Assembly (NCBI GenBank): GCA_016866215.1
Contig: VGNE01000008.1
Location: forward strand, 30,924 to 94,923
Origin: Chloroflexota bacterium
GTDB taxonomy: Bacteria > Chloroflexota > Anaerolineae > Anaerolineales > Villigracilaceae
DNA length: 64,000 nt
Direction: 5' to 3'
Below are positions 6,555-14,022 of the stretch, piece after piece. Below the pieces are notes generated by a model. The model searched no databases. It had not been told where the DNA came from and saw only the letters and a program-made list of their open reading frames with translations. Each line of letters opens with the position of its first letter. Position 1 is the stretch's first letter. The position numbers were made by a program, and so were the translations under genes.

Positions 6555-7640
6555 ATGGATATTGATATGAAACGAATCCCCTTCCTGGACTCACACACCG
6601 GCGGCGAACCCACCCGCCTCATCGAAACGCCTCCTTTCGACCTCGGAACTGGTTCTGTTGCTGACAAATTATCCCGCCTGAAAAAAGACCACGACGACTT
6701 CCGCACCACCGTCCTCAACGAACCCCGCGGATCAGATGTCCTTGTCGGCGCATTGCTCGTCGAACCTGCGGACCCAACCTGCCAATTCGGAGTCATCTAC
6801 TTCAACAACGTCGGCTACCTCGGCATGTGCGGACATGGCACCATCGGTCTTATCGCATCCCTTGCCTATCGCGGACGCGTGACTGAGGGAACTGTTCGGG
6901 TGGAGACTCCTGTTGGGGTTGTTGAAGCAACTCTGCATGCCCCGTCATTGCGAGGAGGGCGACAGCCCAACGAAGCAATCTCGCGCAACGTCGAGGAGAT
7001 TGCTTCGGGCAAAGAACAAGAGCGCCCTCGCAATGACGATAATTATCCAAATAAAGTCTCGGTCAAAAATATCCCCGCCTATCGTCATCTGACTCATGTC
7101 CCTGTCATAGTGAATGGCAAAACAATTCATGGCGACGTGGCGTGGGGCGGCAACTGGTTTTTCCTTGTCCACGACCACGGCTTGGATGTGTCCATGCAAA
7201 ACCTCGAAGCGCTGACCGATTTCTCGTGGCGCGTGCGCGAGCAATTGACCGCGAACGGAATCACAGGCGCGAACGGCGCGGAGATCGACCACATCGAGTT
7301 GTTTGCATCCACTACTTCGGCTTCCCCTTCGGGGACGATGTCGCTCAGTACAGGTCCCGACGCCGATAGTAAAAGTTTTGTCCTCTGCCCTGGCAAAGCC
7401 TATGACCGTTCTCCATGCGGCACGGGCACCAGCGCAAAACTGGCTTGTTTATACGCCGATGGAAAACTGCAAGTGGGTCAATCGTGGAAACAGCAAAGCA
7501 TCGTCGGCAGTATCTTTGAAGGTAGCGTGCAGTTGGATGGTGAAGATATTATTCCCACGATTACAGGCGAAGCATGGGTAATGGCAGAAGGTGTGATTCT
7601 GGTGGATGAGCGCGATCCGTTTGGGAGAGGAATAAAATGA
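6555..7640 (+). CDS. Proline racemase family, probable 4-hydroxyproline 2-epimerase with in-frame palindrome insert
   Basis: The family start DSHTGGEPTR is present, and both catalytic cysteines are there: MCGHGTIG near residue 95 and SPCGTGTSA near 280. Two cysteines indicate racemase or epimerase chemistry rather than the Thr-containing 3-hydroxyproline dehydratase. Neighbouring genes support 4-hydroxyproline epimerization. At 361 residues it is about 30 longer than usual. The excess coincides with a palindromic R1 element at 6944-7037 read in frame (peptide around SLRGGRQPNEAISRNVEEIA). An ATG at 6567 (MKRIPFLDS) is an alternative start that matches common family N-termini. Confidence 0.85.
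   Translation: MDIDMKRIPFLDSHTGGEPTRLIETPPFDLGTGSVADKLSRLKKDHDDFRTTVLNEPRGSDVLVGALLVEPADPTCQFGVIYFNNVGYLGMCGHGTIGLIASLAYRGRVTEGTVRVETPVGVVEATLHAPSLRGGRQPNEAISRNVEEIASGKEQERPRNDDNYPNKVSVKNIPAYRHLTHVPVIVNGKTIHGDVAWGGNWFFLVHDHGLDVSMQNLEALTDFSWRVREQLTANGITGANGAEIDHIELFASTTSASPSGTMSLSTGPDADSKSFVLCPGKAYDRSPCGTGTSAKLACLYADGKLQVGQSWKQQSIVGSIFEGSVQLDGEDIIPTITGEAWVMAEGVILVDERDPFGRGIK
6944..7037. repeat. R1 palindrome inside the epimerase gene
   Basis: It starts GTCATTGCGAGGAGGGCG and ends CGCCCTCGCAATGAC, with internal CGAAGCAATCTC and GAGATTGCTTCG. Other copies are intergenic at 41800, 42953, 44711 and 63307, and one is intragenic at 29976. Here it is translated without a stop. Confidence 0.85.
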
Positions 7641-7654
7641 ATTTCCAACTCCGC

Positions 7655-7765
7655 TGGTTGAGCGCAAGCAGTCGAAACCAGCAATGACAAGTAAACCTGA
7701 AATTCAAAGGTGTGGTCTCGATACGTCCCACGAAAAACACGCGGGACTACTCGACCACCATATGT
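7655..7765. repeat. Intergenic repeat with GGTCTCGATACG/CTCGACC arms
   Basis: It contains GGTTGAGCGCAAGCAGTCGAAACC and TGGTCTCGATACG ... CTACTCGACCACC. The second pair also appears inside the R1 copy at 29976-30103, which suggests nested insertion of repeat families. Confidence 0.5.
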
Positions 7766-7781
7766 AATGGGAGTGTATGAA

Positions 7782-9032
7782 GTGACCACAAAATCAGATG
7801 TCCTCATCATCGGCGGCGGACCCATTGGATTAAGTTGCGCCTATTACCTCCTGAAATCGGGACGCAAAGTAACCATCCTCGACGGAAAAGAAATCGGCAA
7901 GGGCAGCGGCTCGGGCAACGCGGGGCATATCGTGCCGAGTCACATCATTCCTTTGGCAGCGCCCGGGGTGGTGACCGCTGCTCTCAAGTGGATGTTAAGC
8001 CCAGCACACAGTCCCTTTGGAATGAAAATTAGCCTCGACCCAAAATATATTTCATGGCTGTTGCAATTCGTAATGGCGTGCACTGAAGCGAACGTCCAGC
8101 GCGCGCTGGAGCCGATGAAGAGTCTCGGTCAATTGAGCGCGGATAATTTTGCGAAAATCATTGCCGAAGAAAAATTCGAATGTCATTATCGGCAGACCGG
8201 TTTCCTGAATTTATATAAAAATCAAAACGCCTTCGACGAAGGTCGCCATGAAGCGAAGTTCATGCAAAAACACGGCATCCCTGTGGAGGTGTACGACAAA
8301 TCCAGAGTGGGTGAGGTTGAGCCTGCTGTACGGGATGATGTCCTCGGCGGTGTGCATTTCACGGGCGATGCGCATCTCAACCCCGCCCTCTTCCTTCAAT
8401 TGCTGGGCGAACGCCTCCGCGCGATGGGCGCCGAGGTGTTCGAGTACACGCCCGTCACGCAGTTTGAATCAGCGGAGGGGAAAATCAGGGTTGTAAGAAC
8501 AAGCGTCGGTGAGTTTGAAGCGCAGCAGGTCATCCTAGCCGCGGGTGCGTGGTCTCCCATCGTAGCGCGTGATCTGCGGTTGGACATACCCGTCCAGCCC
8601 GCGCGCGGATACAGCCTCACCGCATCTGCCATCCAGCACATGCCGCGCCAGGCGCTCATCCTTGGGGATCGCCGCGTGGCGGTCTCGCCGTTTGGAGATC
8701 TTCTGCGGGTCACGGGTCGCCTCGAAGTGGGGGAATACAGCACCACACCCAACCCACGCTGGATTCAACGGCTGGAAAATTTTGCCCGCGAATATATTAA
8801 TTTGGATGAAAAACTGGATATCAAAGAAACCTGGGCTGGATTGCGCCCCGTCACGCCCGACGGAATACCGATCATTGGATACTCACCAAACCACACCAAT
8901 TTGATCCTTGCCACAGGTCACGCCATGCTGGGTCTTTCGCTCGGACCAGGAACTGGACAGGTTGTGGCGGAGCTGATCAATGGGCGCGAGACGGCGTTTG
9001 ATTTAAATTCGCTGCGGGTGGAGAGGTTTTGA
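7782..9032 (+). CDS. FAD-dependent DadA-like oxidoreductase, probable D-hydroxyproline dehydrogenase
   Basis: I place the start at the GTG at 7782 because GGGAG lies 8 nt upstream and the FAD motif follows at once (DVLIIGGGPIGLSCAYYL). A longer frame from 7710 would translate through a repeat. This gives 416 residues, the usual length for D-amino acid dehydrogenases. The C-terminal GLRPVTPDGIPIIG and the TGHAMLGLSLGPGTG motif are typical of the DAO family. As the third gene of the cluster it would oxidize cis-4-hydroxy-D-proline, passing electrons to the respiratory chain. No semialdehyde dehydrogenase completing the pathway is in the window. Confidence 0.82.
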   Translation: MTTKSDVLIIGGGPIGLSCAYYLLKSGRKVTILDGKEIGKGSGSGNAGHIVPSHIIPLAAPGVVTAALKWMLSPAHSPFGMKISLDPKYISWLLQFVMACTEANVQRALEPMKSLGQLSADNFAKIIAEEKFECHYRQTGFLNLYKNQNAFDEGRHEAKFMQKHGIPVEVYDKSRVGEVEPAVRDDVLGGVHFTGDAHLNPALFLQLLGERLRAMGAEVFEYTPVTQFESAEGKIRVVRTSVGEFEAQQVILAAGAWSPIVARDLRLDIPVQPARGYSLTASAIQHMPRQALILGDRRVAVSPFGDLLRVTGRLEVGEYSTTPNPRWIQRLENFAREYINLDEKLDIKETWAGLRPVTPDGIPIIGYSPNHTNLILATGHAMLGLSLGPGTGQVVAELINGRETAFDLNSLRVERF

Positions 9033-9087
9033 TTTTCCTTATATGTTTTATCCATTTCACAGCTCAGTTCTGTAAGCCAATAACATC

Positions 9088-9165
9088 GGGTAGAATCACC
9101 TCACTATGGCAAATATATCCCTCGTAATCTACTCCATGAATAAAGTGGGACGCATCAATAAACAA
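9088..9165 (+). pseudogene. Relic of the 5' end of ettA, including its promoter region
   Basis: ATCGGGTAGAAT then ATG is followed by codons for MANISLVIYSMNKVGRINKQ. The intact ettA at 40035 has ATCGGGTAAAAT, ATG and MSNETTQVIYSMNRVGKI. The homology stops after about 20 codons, where a terminator-like hairpin begins. It lies shortly after the stop of the FAD enzyme gene. Confidence 0.7.
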
Positions 9166-9199
9166 AAAAACCCCGAACATTTGAAGGTCAGGGTTTTTT
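9165..9199. terminator. Bidirectional terminator
   Basis: AAAAAACCCCGA and TCAGGGTTTTTT form a stem with A and T runs on both sides. It lies between convergent genes, the hydroxyproline operon and the DUF433/DUF5615 pair. Confidence 0.65.
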
Positions 9200-9570
9200 C
9201 TATTCTGATTCTATCGGTAACGTCCGTATTCGCAGACTCTTGTCAGGCAGTGAAATAATCGCGCCATCCATCAAAGGGGATTCAATATCTTTCCAAACTG
9301 CATCAAGGCGTGACATGATTTCATTTGTGCGTAAATCTCTCAATCGCAACATAATCACCGATGGTGCACTCTCGCCAGAGAAAGCCAGCAGGTGACCATA
9401 ATCCAAATCGTGGGTCATAATCACTTCACCCGTCTTTTTGGCTTCCGCAACGATCTCAACATCCTTCGCACGCGACATTCCAATATCGCCCATATGTCGA
9501 CAAACACGACCGCGCTTTTCCAATGCGCGGTCATCTCACGGTGCACATTCATATTGAGCAGAAAATTCAT
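9200..9570 (-). pseudogene. DUF5615 PIN-like toxin, frameshifted
   Basis: From the ATG at 9570, which overlaps the antitoxin stop (ATGA), the frame reads [15 protein letters not shown]. It continues as the family sequence LEKRGRVCRHMGDIGMSRAKD only after a one-base shift near 9524. The rest contains the second acidic motif (VIMTHDLDYGHLLAF) and is intact to the end. So one base separates it from a working gene. It is either a recently inactivated toxin, which would leave the antitoxin alone, or a sequencing error. Confidence 0.75.
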
Positions 9571-9818
9571 CCAGCCACTGCTCCAGGCAAGGGCAGTACA
9601 CTTTCCTCCATCGCCCAGGAAGCATACGCCAATGCCTGATAAATATCATCTGCTTCTAACTCGGGCCATGATTTGAGAATATCCTTGATTGCCATCCCCG
9701 AACTCATGTACCCCAGCACAGACGCAATGGGCATACGCATCCCGCGAATACACGGCTTGCCAAAGCAGATTTCGGGGTTAAGTGTGATTCGGTCAAACTT
9801 ATAATGTCTAATTTCCAT
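9567..9818 (-). CDS. DUF433 antitoxin
   Basis: The 83-residue protein has [32 protein letters not shown] and [17 protein letters not shown], the DUF433 pattern. GAAGGAG lies 6 nt before the ATG. It is the upstream partner of the frameshifted DUF5615 gene, overlapping it by 4 nt. It differs clearly from the DUF433 protein at 3258, so the two modules are not recent copies. Confidence 0.85.
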   Translation of the reverse strand: MEIRHYKFDRITLNPEICFGKPCIRGMRMPIASVLGYMSSGMAIKDILKSWPELEADDIYQALAYASWAMEESVLPLPGAVAG

Positions 9819-9879
9819 TGTGGACTCCTTCGCTTATGTCCAGCCAATATATTACCCTCTTTTACCATGCCTATCACCA

Positions 9880-10020
9880 CCCCTCACCCTGTCCTCTCCC
9901 TTGGGAGAGGGGCAACCCGTCCCGCCGATTAATCGTCACAATCGGGGTGAGGTCGCACTGATCGCGAAGCATACCCGAGCAGAGCGAGTGGTAGATGCCC
10001 GAAGGACAGAGGCCTCATGG
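9880..10020. repeat. R4-type intergenic repeat block
   Basis: CCCTCACCCTGTCCTCTCCC with its GGGAGAGGGG partner is followed by ACTGATCGCGAAGCATACCCGA and a GATGCCCGAAGGACAGAGG tail. The tail recurs at 10860-10920. Confidence 0.6.
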
Positions 10021-10093
10021 ACACTCACGCCAGAAACGGTCATTTACGATGTAAAAATAAAACTCCGAGATTTCCTCGGAGTTCATTTTCATT

Positions 10094-10300
10094 CTATCCC
10101 GCCATAGGCGAGACTTGGTATTCAATTTTACTTGGCACACTTACTCGCCTCGAAGCATCCATAATTTCAAGCGAGACAAGATTGCCTTTATCGTCATAAT
10201 CCAGAATCACACCAGGCTTATCCTCATCGCTCTCGGCGACAGGAGTCTCTGTGAAAATAATGGTAAGAGTATCGGTTTTGCTATCGTAATTGACTTTCAT
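10094..10300 (-). CDS. DUF2283 protein (antitoxin candidate)
   Basis: The 68-residue protein begins MKVNYDSKTDTLTIIF and continues GVILDYDDKGNLVSLEIMDAS, the standard DUF2283 pattern. It is the second gene of a two-gene minus-strand operon, 3 nt after a DUF4258 gene. DUF2283 and DUF4258 proteins are commonly adjacent and are regarded as a TA-like pair; experimental support is limited. Confidence 0.85.
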   Translation of the reverse strand: MKVNYDSKTDTLTIIFTETPVAESDEDKPGVILDYDDKGNLVSLEIMDASRRVSVPSKIEYQVSPMAG

Positions 10301-10303
10301 GGC

Positions 10304-10582
10304 TTATCTCCAATATTTTTCAATCTTACTTGTTCGATAAACAGTGACAACATAGGGCGGTCTGGGATCAATATCCACAAAGACACGCAAAAGGTAAGTC
10401 TTTGGCGGTTCGTCCATTTCAAGCCTTGACTGATACACAGCCCGTCCGTCGCGCACCATTTCCGTTTGTTCGGGATTCGCCAGCACCGCTTTCGCATCTT
10501 TCTTGGAAATTTGACGCCGAGACATTTCGATCAACGCATGGTTTGTGAATTCAAACTCATGAATGGCTTCAAGGTTGGACAT
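10304..10582 (-). CDS. DUF4258 protein (RelE-like toxin candidate)
   Basis: The 92-residue protein has FTNHALIEMSRRQISKKDAKAVLANPEQ, the conserved H-A-x6-R pattern of DUF4258, and YLLRVFVDIDPRPPYVVTVYRTSKIEKYW at the C-terminus. The fold is thought to be related to RelE/BECR RNases. A TATACT box lies about 10 nt before the ATG with no Shine-Dalgarno, so the mRNA may be nearly leaderless. Confidence 0.85.
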   Translation of the reverse strand: MSNLEAIHEFEFTNHALIEMSRRQISKKDAKAVLANPEQTEMVRDGRAVYQSRLEMDEPPKTYLLRVFVDIDPRPPYVVTVYRTSKIEKYWR

Positions 10583-10609
10583 ATGCGTTCAAAGTATAGC
10601 ACAATCTAA

Positions 10610-10925
10610 TTTCTCGCTTCTCTCGAAAAGAGACAATGCCCATCGCCGAGTTTCGACCAAATCCGATGTTGACGCAAACCGAATCCGCATACAAAATTTC
10701 ATCGCCGCAGAAAAGAAATCGTCTCCATGCCTCCCCCGCAGGGACGTGGGGATTCGTCCCGCCAAAAATCGTCAAAGTCCGTTTAAGTCCGCGAATTCGT
10801 TACAGAGTCCGTTGGCAACCTTGTCGCATTTGGGGGAGATGTCCAACGGACAGAGGGGGCACTGATCGCGAAGCATACCCGAAGCGCAGCGAGTGGCAGA
10901 TGCCCAACGGACAGAAGAGTGTAAT
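10610..10925. repeat. Gene-free stretch with repeat fragments
   Basis: It holds short sequences shared with the 16-25 kb spacers: GAAAAGAAATCGTCTCCATGCC, a half copy of R2 (CGCATTTGGGGGAGATGTCC at about 10826), and the ACTGATCGCGAAGCATACCC tail. No coding sequence is supported. Confidence 0.55.
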
Positions 10926-10944
10926 GTGCCCAACCATCTCCTCG

Positions 10945-10975
10945 CCCGTTTGGATTTCATGCCAGGTGCTATAAT
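10945..10975 (+). promoter_or_regulatory. Boundary motif CCCGTTTGGATT followed by a leaderless-type promoter
   Basis: CCCGTTTGGATT at 10945-10956 ends the repeat block. TATAAT at 10970-10975 lies exactly 6 nt before the ATG at 10982. The same 12-mer, exact or with one or two changes, occurs at five other block ends. Confidence 0.6.
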
Positions 10976-10981
10976 TAACAC

Positions 10982-11197
10982 ATGGATGCCAATTTCGACA
11001 TGAAGTTCTACCGCGAACGTTGGAAAGCCGTTGAGGAAATCGAACGGCAGGAATTGCGCGCCATGTCTATTGAGAAACACTGGAAACAAATCAACAGCCT
11101 TGTTCGGTTCGCAATCGAAAACGGACTAGCTCGCGGCGAAGATAATAGTGAAATGGAAGTGTTTCTCCGCTGGACAAAATTGAGGGGAACTGCATGA
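10982..11197 (+). CDS. Small protein partner of an AbiEii-like nucleotidyltransferase
   Basis: The 71-residue protein starts MDANFDMKFYRERWKAVEEIERQELRAMSIEKHWKQ and is predicted helical with many charges. It begins after a leaderless-type promoter and overlaps the next gene by 4 nt (ATGA). I do not recognise a family. Its size and position make it the likely antitoxin or cofactor of the nucleotidyltransferase. Confidence 0.65.
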   Translation: MDANFDMKFYRERWKAVEEIERQELRAMSIEKHWKQINSLVRFAIENGLARGEDNSEMEVFLRWTKLRGTA

Positions 11198-11763
11198 AAC
11201 TTAAGGACATAGAACCGTTTCGCGCAACAATCGAAGCCATTCAAAGGCTGCTCGCAAAATTTGACGATCGCGGCGTAATCATCGGCGGAATTGCTGTTGG
11301 TTTTTTGGGAAGGCCTCGTTTGACCGAAGATGTGGATGCGATGTTTCTGCTTTCCACGCAAGATATTCCGAAATTTCTCGAAGCCGCAAAGAGTGAAAAC
11401 ATTCAACCCAGAATCCCAAACGCGGACAAGTTTGCAAGAAAAAATCGCATCCTTCTCCTCCAGCATACTCCCACTGAAACGAACATTGACATTTCTCTCG
11501 GCATCATGCCTTTTGAAGAGGAGATGGTTGAAAGAAGCATTGTTCAATCCACCTCCACGTTATCGGTCCGTTTACCCACGCCCGAAGATTTGATCATCAT
11601 GAAAGCAATCGCTCATCGTCCAAAAGACCTGGAAGACATTCGAACCATTGTGGACAAGAATCCCAAACTGGATGTCCCCCGTATCGAGCAGTGGGTCAAA
11701 CAATTTGCAGAAGTTCTCGAAATGCCATTGTTGTGGGATGATATAGCGGACATTCTCAAGTAA
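11194..11763 (+). CDS. AbiEii-like nucleotidyltransferase toxin candidate
   Basis: The 189-residue protein has the nucleotidyltransferase core GVIIGGIAVGFLGRPRLTEDVDAMF near residues 28-52, with the GG and D-V-D metal ligands intact. A third acidic residue is in NIDISLGIMPFEEEMVE, and LPTPEDLIIMKAIAHRPKDLEDI near 125 is the conserved lysine-containing motif of the DUF1814/AbiEii group. AbiEii proteins add nucleotides to tRNA in characterised systems. The partner here is not AbiEi but a short helical protein. Confidence 0.82.
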   Translation: MKLKDIEPFRATIEAIQRLLAKFDDRGVIIGGIAVGFLGRPRLTEDVDAMFLLSTQDIPKFLEAAKSENIQPRIPNADKFARKNRILLLQHTPTETNIDISLGIMPFEEEMVERSIVQSTSTLSVRLPTPEDLIIMKAIAHRPKDLEDIRTIVDKNPKLDVPRIEQWVKQFAEVLEMPLLWDDIADILK

Positions 11764-11791
11764 GCAGAGCAAGCACCCCAAAAGCAGGCAA

Positions 11792-12181
11792 TCAATCCCA
11801 CGGATAATCGTACCAACTCGAAAATTCATTATAGATTTCATCGGCAATGCTGTAACGTTCGCCGCCTTTGCTGACTCTTTGATACTTGACCCCAGCGTCT
11901 TTGAATAACCTATCTACAACATCGTGGATCAATTCCTTAATCGCTTCTGGGCAGCCCGCCTCATTTGCGTCAATCAATGACATGGCAACAGAATGTTCTT
12001 CTTCGTTCCTATGTTTGATCTGCATTGACTTGTCTACTGCATATAACAACATCCCCGCGACGACAACGGAAAGCCGATGTGTCCGCCCGTCAGGGACAAG
12101 TTCACGGAGCATATCTACCCAAACGGTATAAATTTCTTTCCCTACAACGTCTTGAAGGCTTCTTTTGGATTTTGACGGCAT
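11792..12181 (-). CDS. Unrecognised 129-residue protein
   Basis: The protein is rich in helices (KRSLQDVVGKEIYTVWVDMLRELVPDGRTHRLSVVVAGML) with an acidic aromatic C-terminus ending WYDYPWD. GAAGGAG lies 8 nt before the ATG. It is convergent with the nucleotidyltransferase module and stands alone. It could be an orphan part of a TA or defence system. I do not recognise it. Confidence 0.6.
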   Translation of the reverse strand: MPSKSKRSLQDVVGKEIYTVWVDMLRELVPDGRTHRLSVVVAGMLLYAVDKSMQIKHRNEEEHSVAMSLIDANEAGCPEAIKELIHDVVDRLFKDAGVKYQRVSKGGERYSIADEIYNEFSSWYDYPWD

Positions 12182-12229
12182 TGGCTAACTCCTTCACGAA
12201 AATTGCCTTGATACTGTTTCTTGAATCTT

Positions 12230-12530
12230 CCCCACCACCGCGGATCGCGTAGCATCCCTCACGACCTCATCATTCCGACCCCCCACCCGTCCTCCCCCAA
12301 ATACGACGATGAAAATTTTGAATCCGCATTCAGACTTTAGCTTGTCGTATTTAGGGGAGGTGCCCCGATAGGGGCGGAGGGGGTCGAAAGTGGACACCCA
12401 ACTTATTCGCGCGCAATTCCTCCCACAGAATTTTCTCAGCAGGAGTCATATTACGGCGGAGTTCTTTTGCACGTTGAAGCTTTTCTTTGGTGACGGCTTG
12501 ACCTGTGACGACATTTTTTATTGGCATGGC
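12230..12530 (-). pseudogene. DUF559 endonuclease-like relic, split by R2
   Basis: The minus strand reads MPIKNVVTGQAVTKEKLQRAKELRR and MTPAEKILWEELRANKLGVHFR, then enters an R2 palindrome. A C-terminal remnant of a VVGKIQETV type follows. The middle (VDFYCHK ... VEVDGD) is missing. DUF559 proteins have the Vsr-like PD-(D/E)xK nuclease fold. This is one of about eleven remnants of the same gene in the window, all on the minus strand. Confidence 0.8.
12277..12386. repeat. R2 palindrome in DUF559 relic
   Basis: Outer ends are CGACCCCC and GGGGGTCG. Inner arms are CTCCCCCAAATACGAC and GTCGTATTTAGGGGAG. The centre contains TTTTGAATCCGCATTCAGAC. It looks like a miniature inverted-repeat element. 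Confidence 0.8.
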
Positions 12531-12554
12531 GGGATTGTAATGCAAAATGGTAAA

Positions 12555-12770
12555 ACCCCACCCCCGCCGCCCCTTTAGGGGCGGAGCTAGTACCCACTTG
12601 CAACGAAGCCTTGCTTTGCAAATGTCCGTGCCAGCGGACAAGATAGGACTCAACCTCATGCCCTTTCCTTTAGGAAAGGGGCAAAGCAACATGCCGAAAA
12701 ATCACCATCATCGGGGAAAGGTCATACCCGAGCCAAGCAAGAGGCAGATGACCGAAGGATAGGTGGCACA
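12555..12770. repeat. R4 repeat block
   Basis: GCCGCCCCTTTAGGGGCGG and CCCTTTCCTTTAGGAAAGGG palindromes are followed by the GTCATACCCGAGC ... AGATGACCGAAGGATAGG tail. It separates a DUF559 relic from the next TA pair. Confidence 0.6.
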
Positions 12771-12791
12771 CCGCCTGATTATCTTCCTGTG

Positions 12792-12803
12792 CCCGTTTGG
12801 ATT
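12792..12803 (+). other. Boundary motif CCCGTTTGGATT
   Basis: This is an exact copy of the 12-mer at the end of the R4 block, 7 nt from the 3' end of the minus-strand PIN toxin gene. Confidence 0.5.
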
Positions 12804-12809
12804 GACACA

Positions 12810-13232
12810 TCACCCCAAGTATCTATCCACAAACTCGCGCGGCTTCAAGACATCAATCCCCTCATAACCTGAAACTTTCAACAAATGCTTGTCGCCGCTG
12901 ATAATAACCGTGCTTCCACTTGCCAGTGCGCAGGCAAAAAACTTGTCATCGTCAGGGTCTTCGCAAACAAATTCTTTGAGTTTGGCAGGCTTGTACACTT
13001 TTGCATGTTCAATAACAAAATTCAAAATCGGATTCAAGTCGATCTTCGGACGTTCCTCCGCCAGAATTTCTCCGACTCTCCGATATTCATCCAAAATTTC
13101 CTGCGAAACCACCAACTCAAACTCACCCGATTGCCACACGTTGAGGATTTGATAGGGAGGTCCGCTGAAGAAGACACCTGAGACGAATACATTGGTATCC
13201 ATCACAACCTTCAAGTCCAGAACGATTTTCAT
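12810..13232 (-). CDS. PIN-family toxin (COG1569 type)
   Basis: The 140-residue protein has the acidic sites VVMDTNVFVSGVFF, SQEILDEYRRV, EDPDDDKFFACALA and VIISGDKHLL, which make a complete PIN active site. The C-terminal DVLKPREFVDRYL matches the other PIN toxin at 4221, though the proteins are otherwise diverged. It overlaps the upstream AbrB-type antitoxin by 4 nt on the minus strand. Confidence 0.88.
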   Translation of the reverse strand: MKIVLDLKVVMDTNVFVSGVFFSGPPYQILNVWQSGEFELVVSQEILDEYRRVGEILAEERPKIDLNPILNFVIEHAKVYKPAKLKEFVCEDPDDDKFFACALASGSTVIISGDKHLLKVSGYEGIDVLKPREFVDRYLG

Positions 13233-13492
13233 TTACGACCCCGCGCCTTGGCAACAGCAGATGTAATGTCCGCTGGTTTTAACCCCACTTCCTTTGCCTG
13301 CTTGCGCGCTTGTTTGATCAAGGCATCGAACTCGTTCATGTCAGGCGGAGTGACAACCTTTAAAATGACAACATCCGCATCACCGACAACAAGAAATTGC
13401 GCTCCCTCCTTTAGATCAAGTCGCTTGCGAATAGAGTCGGGGATGACAACCTGTCCTTTGGACGACATACGGGTGGTAGCTAAAGTTTCCAT
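13229..13492 (-). CDS. AbrB/MazE-type antitoxin
   Basis: The 87-residue protein has the swapped-hairpin DNA-binding motif TTRMSSKGQVVIPDSIRKRLDLKEGAQFLV at residues 5-34. A helical tail (DALIKQARKQAKEVGL) follows that would neutralise the toxin. AGGAG lies 6 nt before the ATG and a TATAAT box about 30 nt upstream, so this module has a normal leader. AbrB-PIN pairs are a standard VapBC variant. Confidence 0.88.
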   Translation of the reverse strand: METLATTRMSSKGQVVIPDSIRKRLDLKEGAQFLVVGDADVVILKVVTPPDMNEFDALIKQARKQAKEVGLKPADITSAVAKARGRK

Positions 13493-13534
13493 AGTTTTCT
13501 CCTTTGTCTTACTGGTAAGATTATAGCACAGAAA

Positions 13535-13632
13535 CCATCTCTCTAATTTTCCCCACCACCGCGGACAACCCCCCTCACAACCTCCTCATTCCCAAAGCGG
13601 ACAGCGCCTTCTCCTGCTGGGCATCTTCTTGC
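13535..13632 (-). pseudogene. DUF559 C-terminal relic
   Basis: Minus-strand codons give EDAQQEKALSALG, then a short deletion, then VVGKI-type sequence from the C-terminus of DUF559. It lies between the AbrB/PIN module and the promoter of the next module. Confidence 0.65.
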
Positions 13633-13636
13633 ATGA

Positions 13637-13681
13637 TATAATGACGTCTAGTTGACGTCATATAACGTCAACTAGACGTCA
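13637..13681 (+). promoter_or_regulatory. Extended -10 promoter overlapping a perfect 17-bp inverted repeat (operator)
   Basis: TGATATAAT, an extended -10, has TATAAT at 13637-13642. It merges with TGACGTCTAGTTGACGT at 13642-13658, a 6-nt spacer, and the exact inverse at 13665-13681. Each arm itself contains two GACGT words. AGGAGA and the ATG at 13693 follow. This is a textbook site for autorepression, most simply by the winged-helix protein encoded next. Confidence 0.75.
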
Positions 13682-13692
13682 GGAGAAATTGC

Positions 13693-14022
13693 ATGATCGA
13701 AGTACTTCTGGGTTCAAAAAACGCTGAACGAGTGTTGATTTACATCTTCACACGAGATGAAGGGTATGCGCGTGAGATCGCCAGTTTTTACGGGACAGAT
13801 TTGAAGCCCATTCAAATGCAATTAGACAAGTTCGAGAAAAGCGGCATCCTTGTGAGTCGATCTGTCGGTCGGACTCGACCCTATGAATTCAATCCGCGTT
13901 ATCCATTCTTGAATGAACTGAAAGCCTTGCTCGAAAAGGCACTTTCATTCTATCCTGCCAAAGAACAGGAAGAACTTCAAATGAATCGACGCCGTCCACG
14001 CGCGAAGGGGAAGGCATTATGA
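13693..14022 (+). CDS. Winged-helix regulator, antitoxin candidate
   Basis: The 109-residue protein starts IEVLLGSKNAERVLIYIFTRDEGYAREIASFYGTDLKPIQ. It continues LDKFEKSGILVSRSVGRTRPYEFNPRYPF, an ArsR-like winged helix with the wing at about 55-70. The tail is basic (NRRRPRAKGKA). It overlaps the nucleotidyltransferase gene by 4 nt. Helix-turn-helix plus nucleotidyltransferase pairs are a known TA-like arrangement. The palindrome in front of it is its likely binding site. Confidence 0.8.
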   Translation: MIEVLLGSKNAERVLIYIFTRDEGYAREIASFYGTDLKPIQMQLDKFEKSGILVSRSVGRTRPYEFNPRYPFLNELKALLEKALSFYPAKEQEELQMNRRRPRAKGKAL

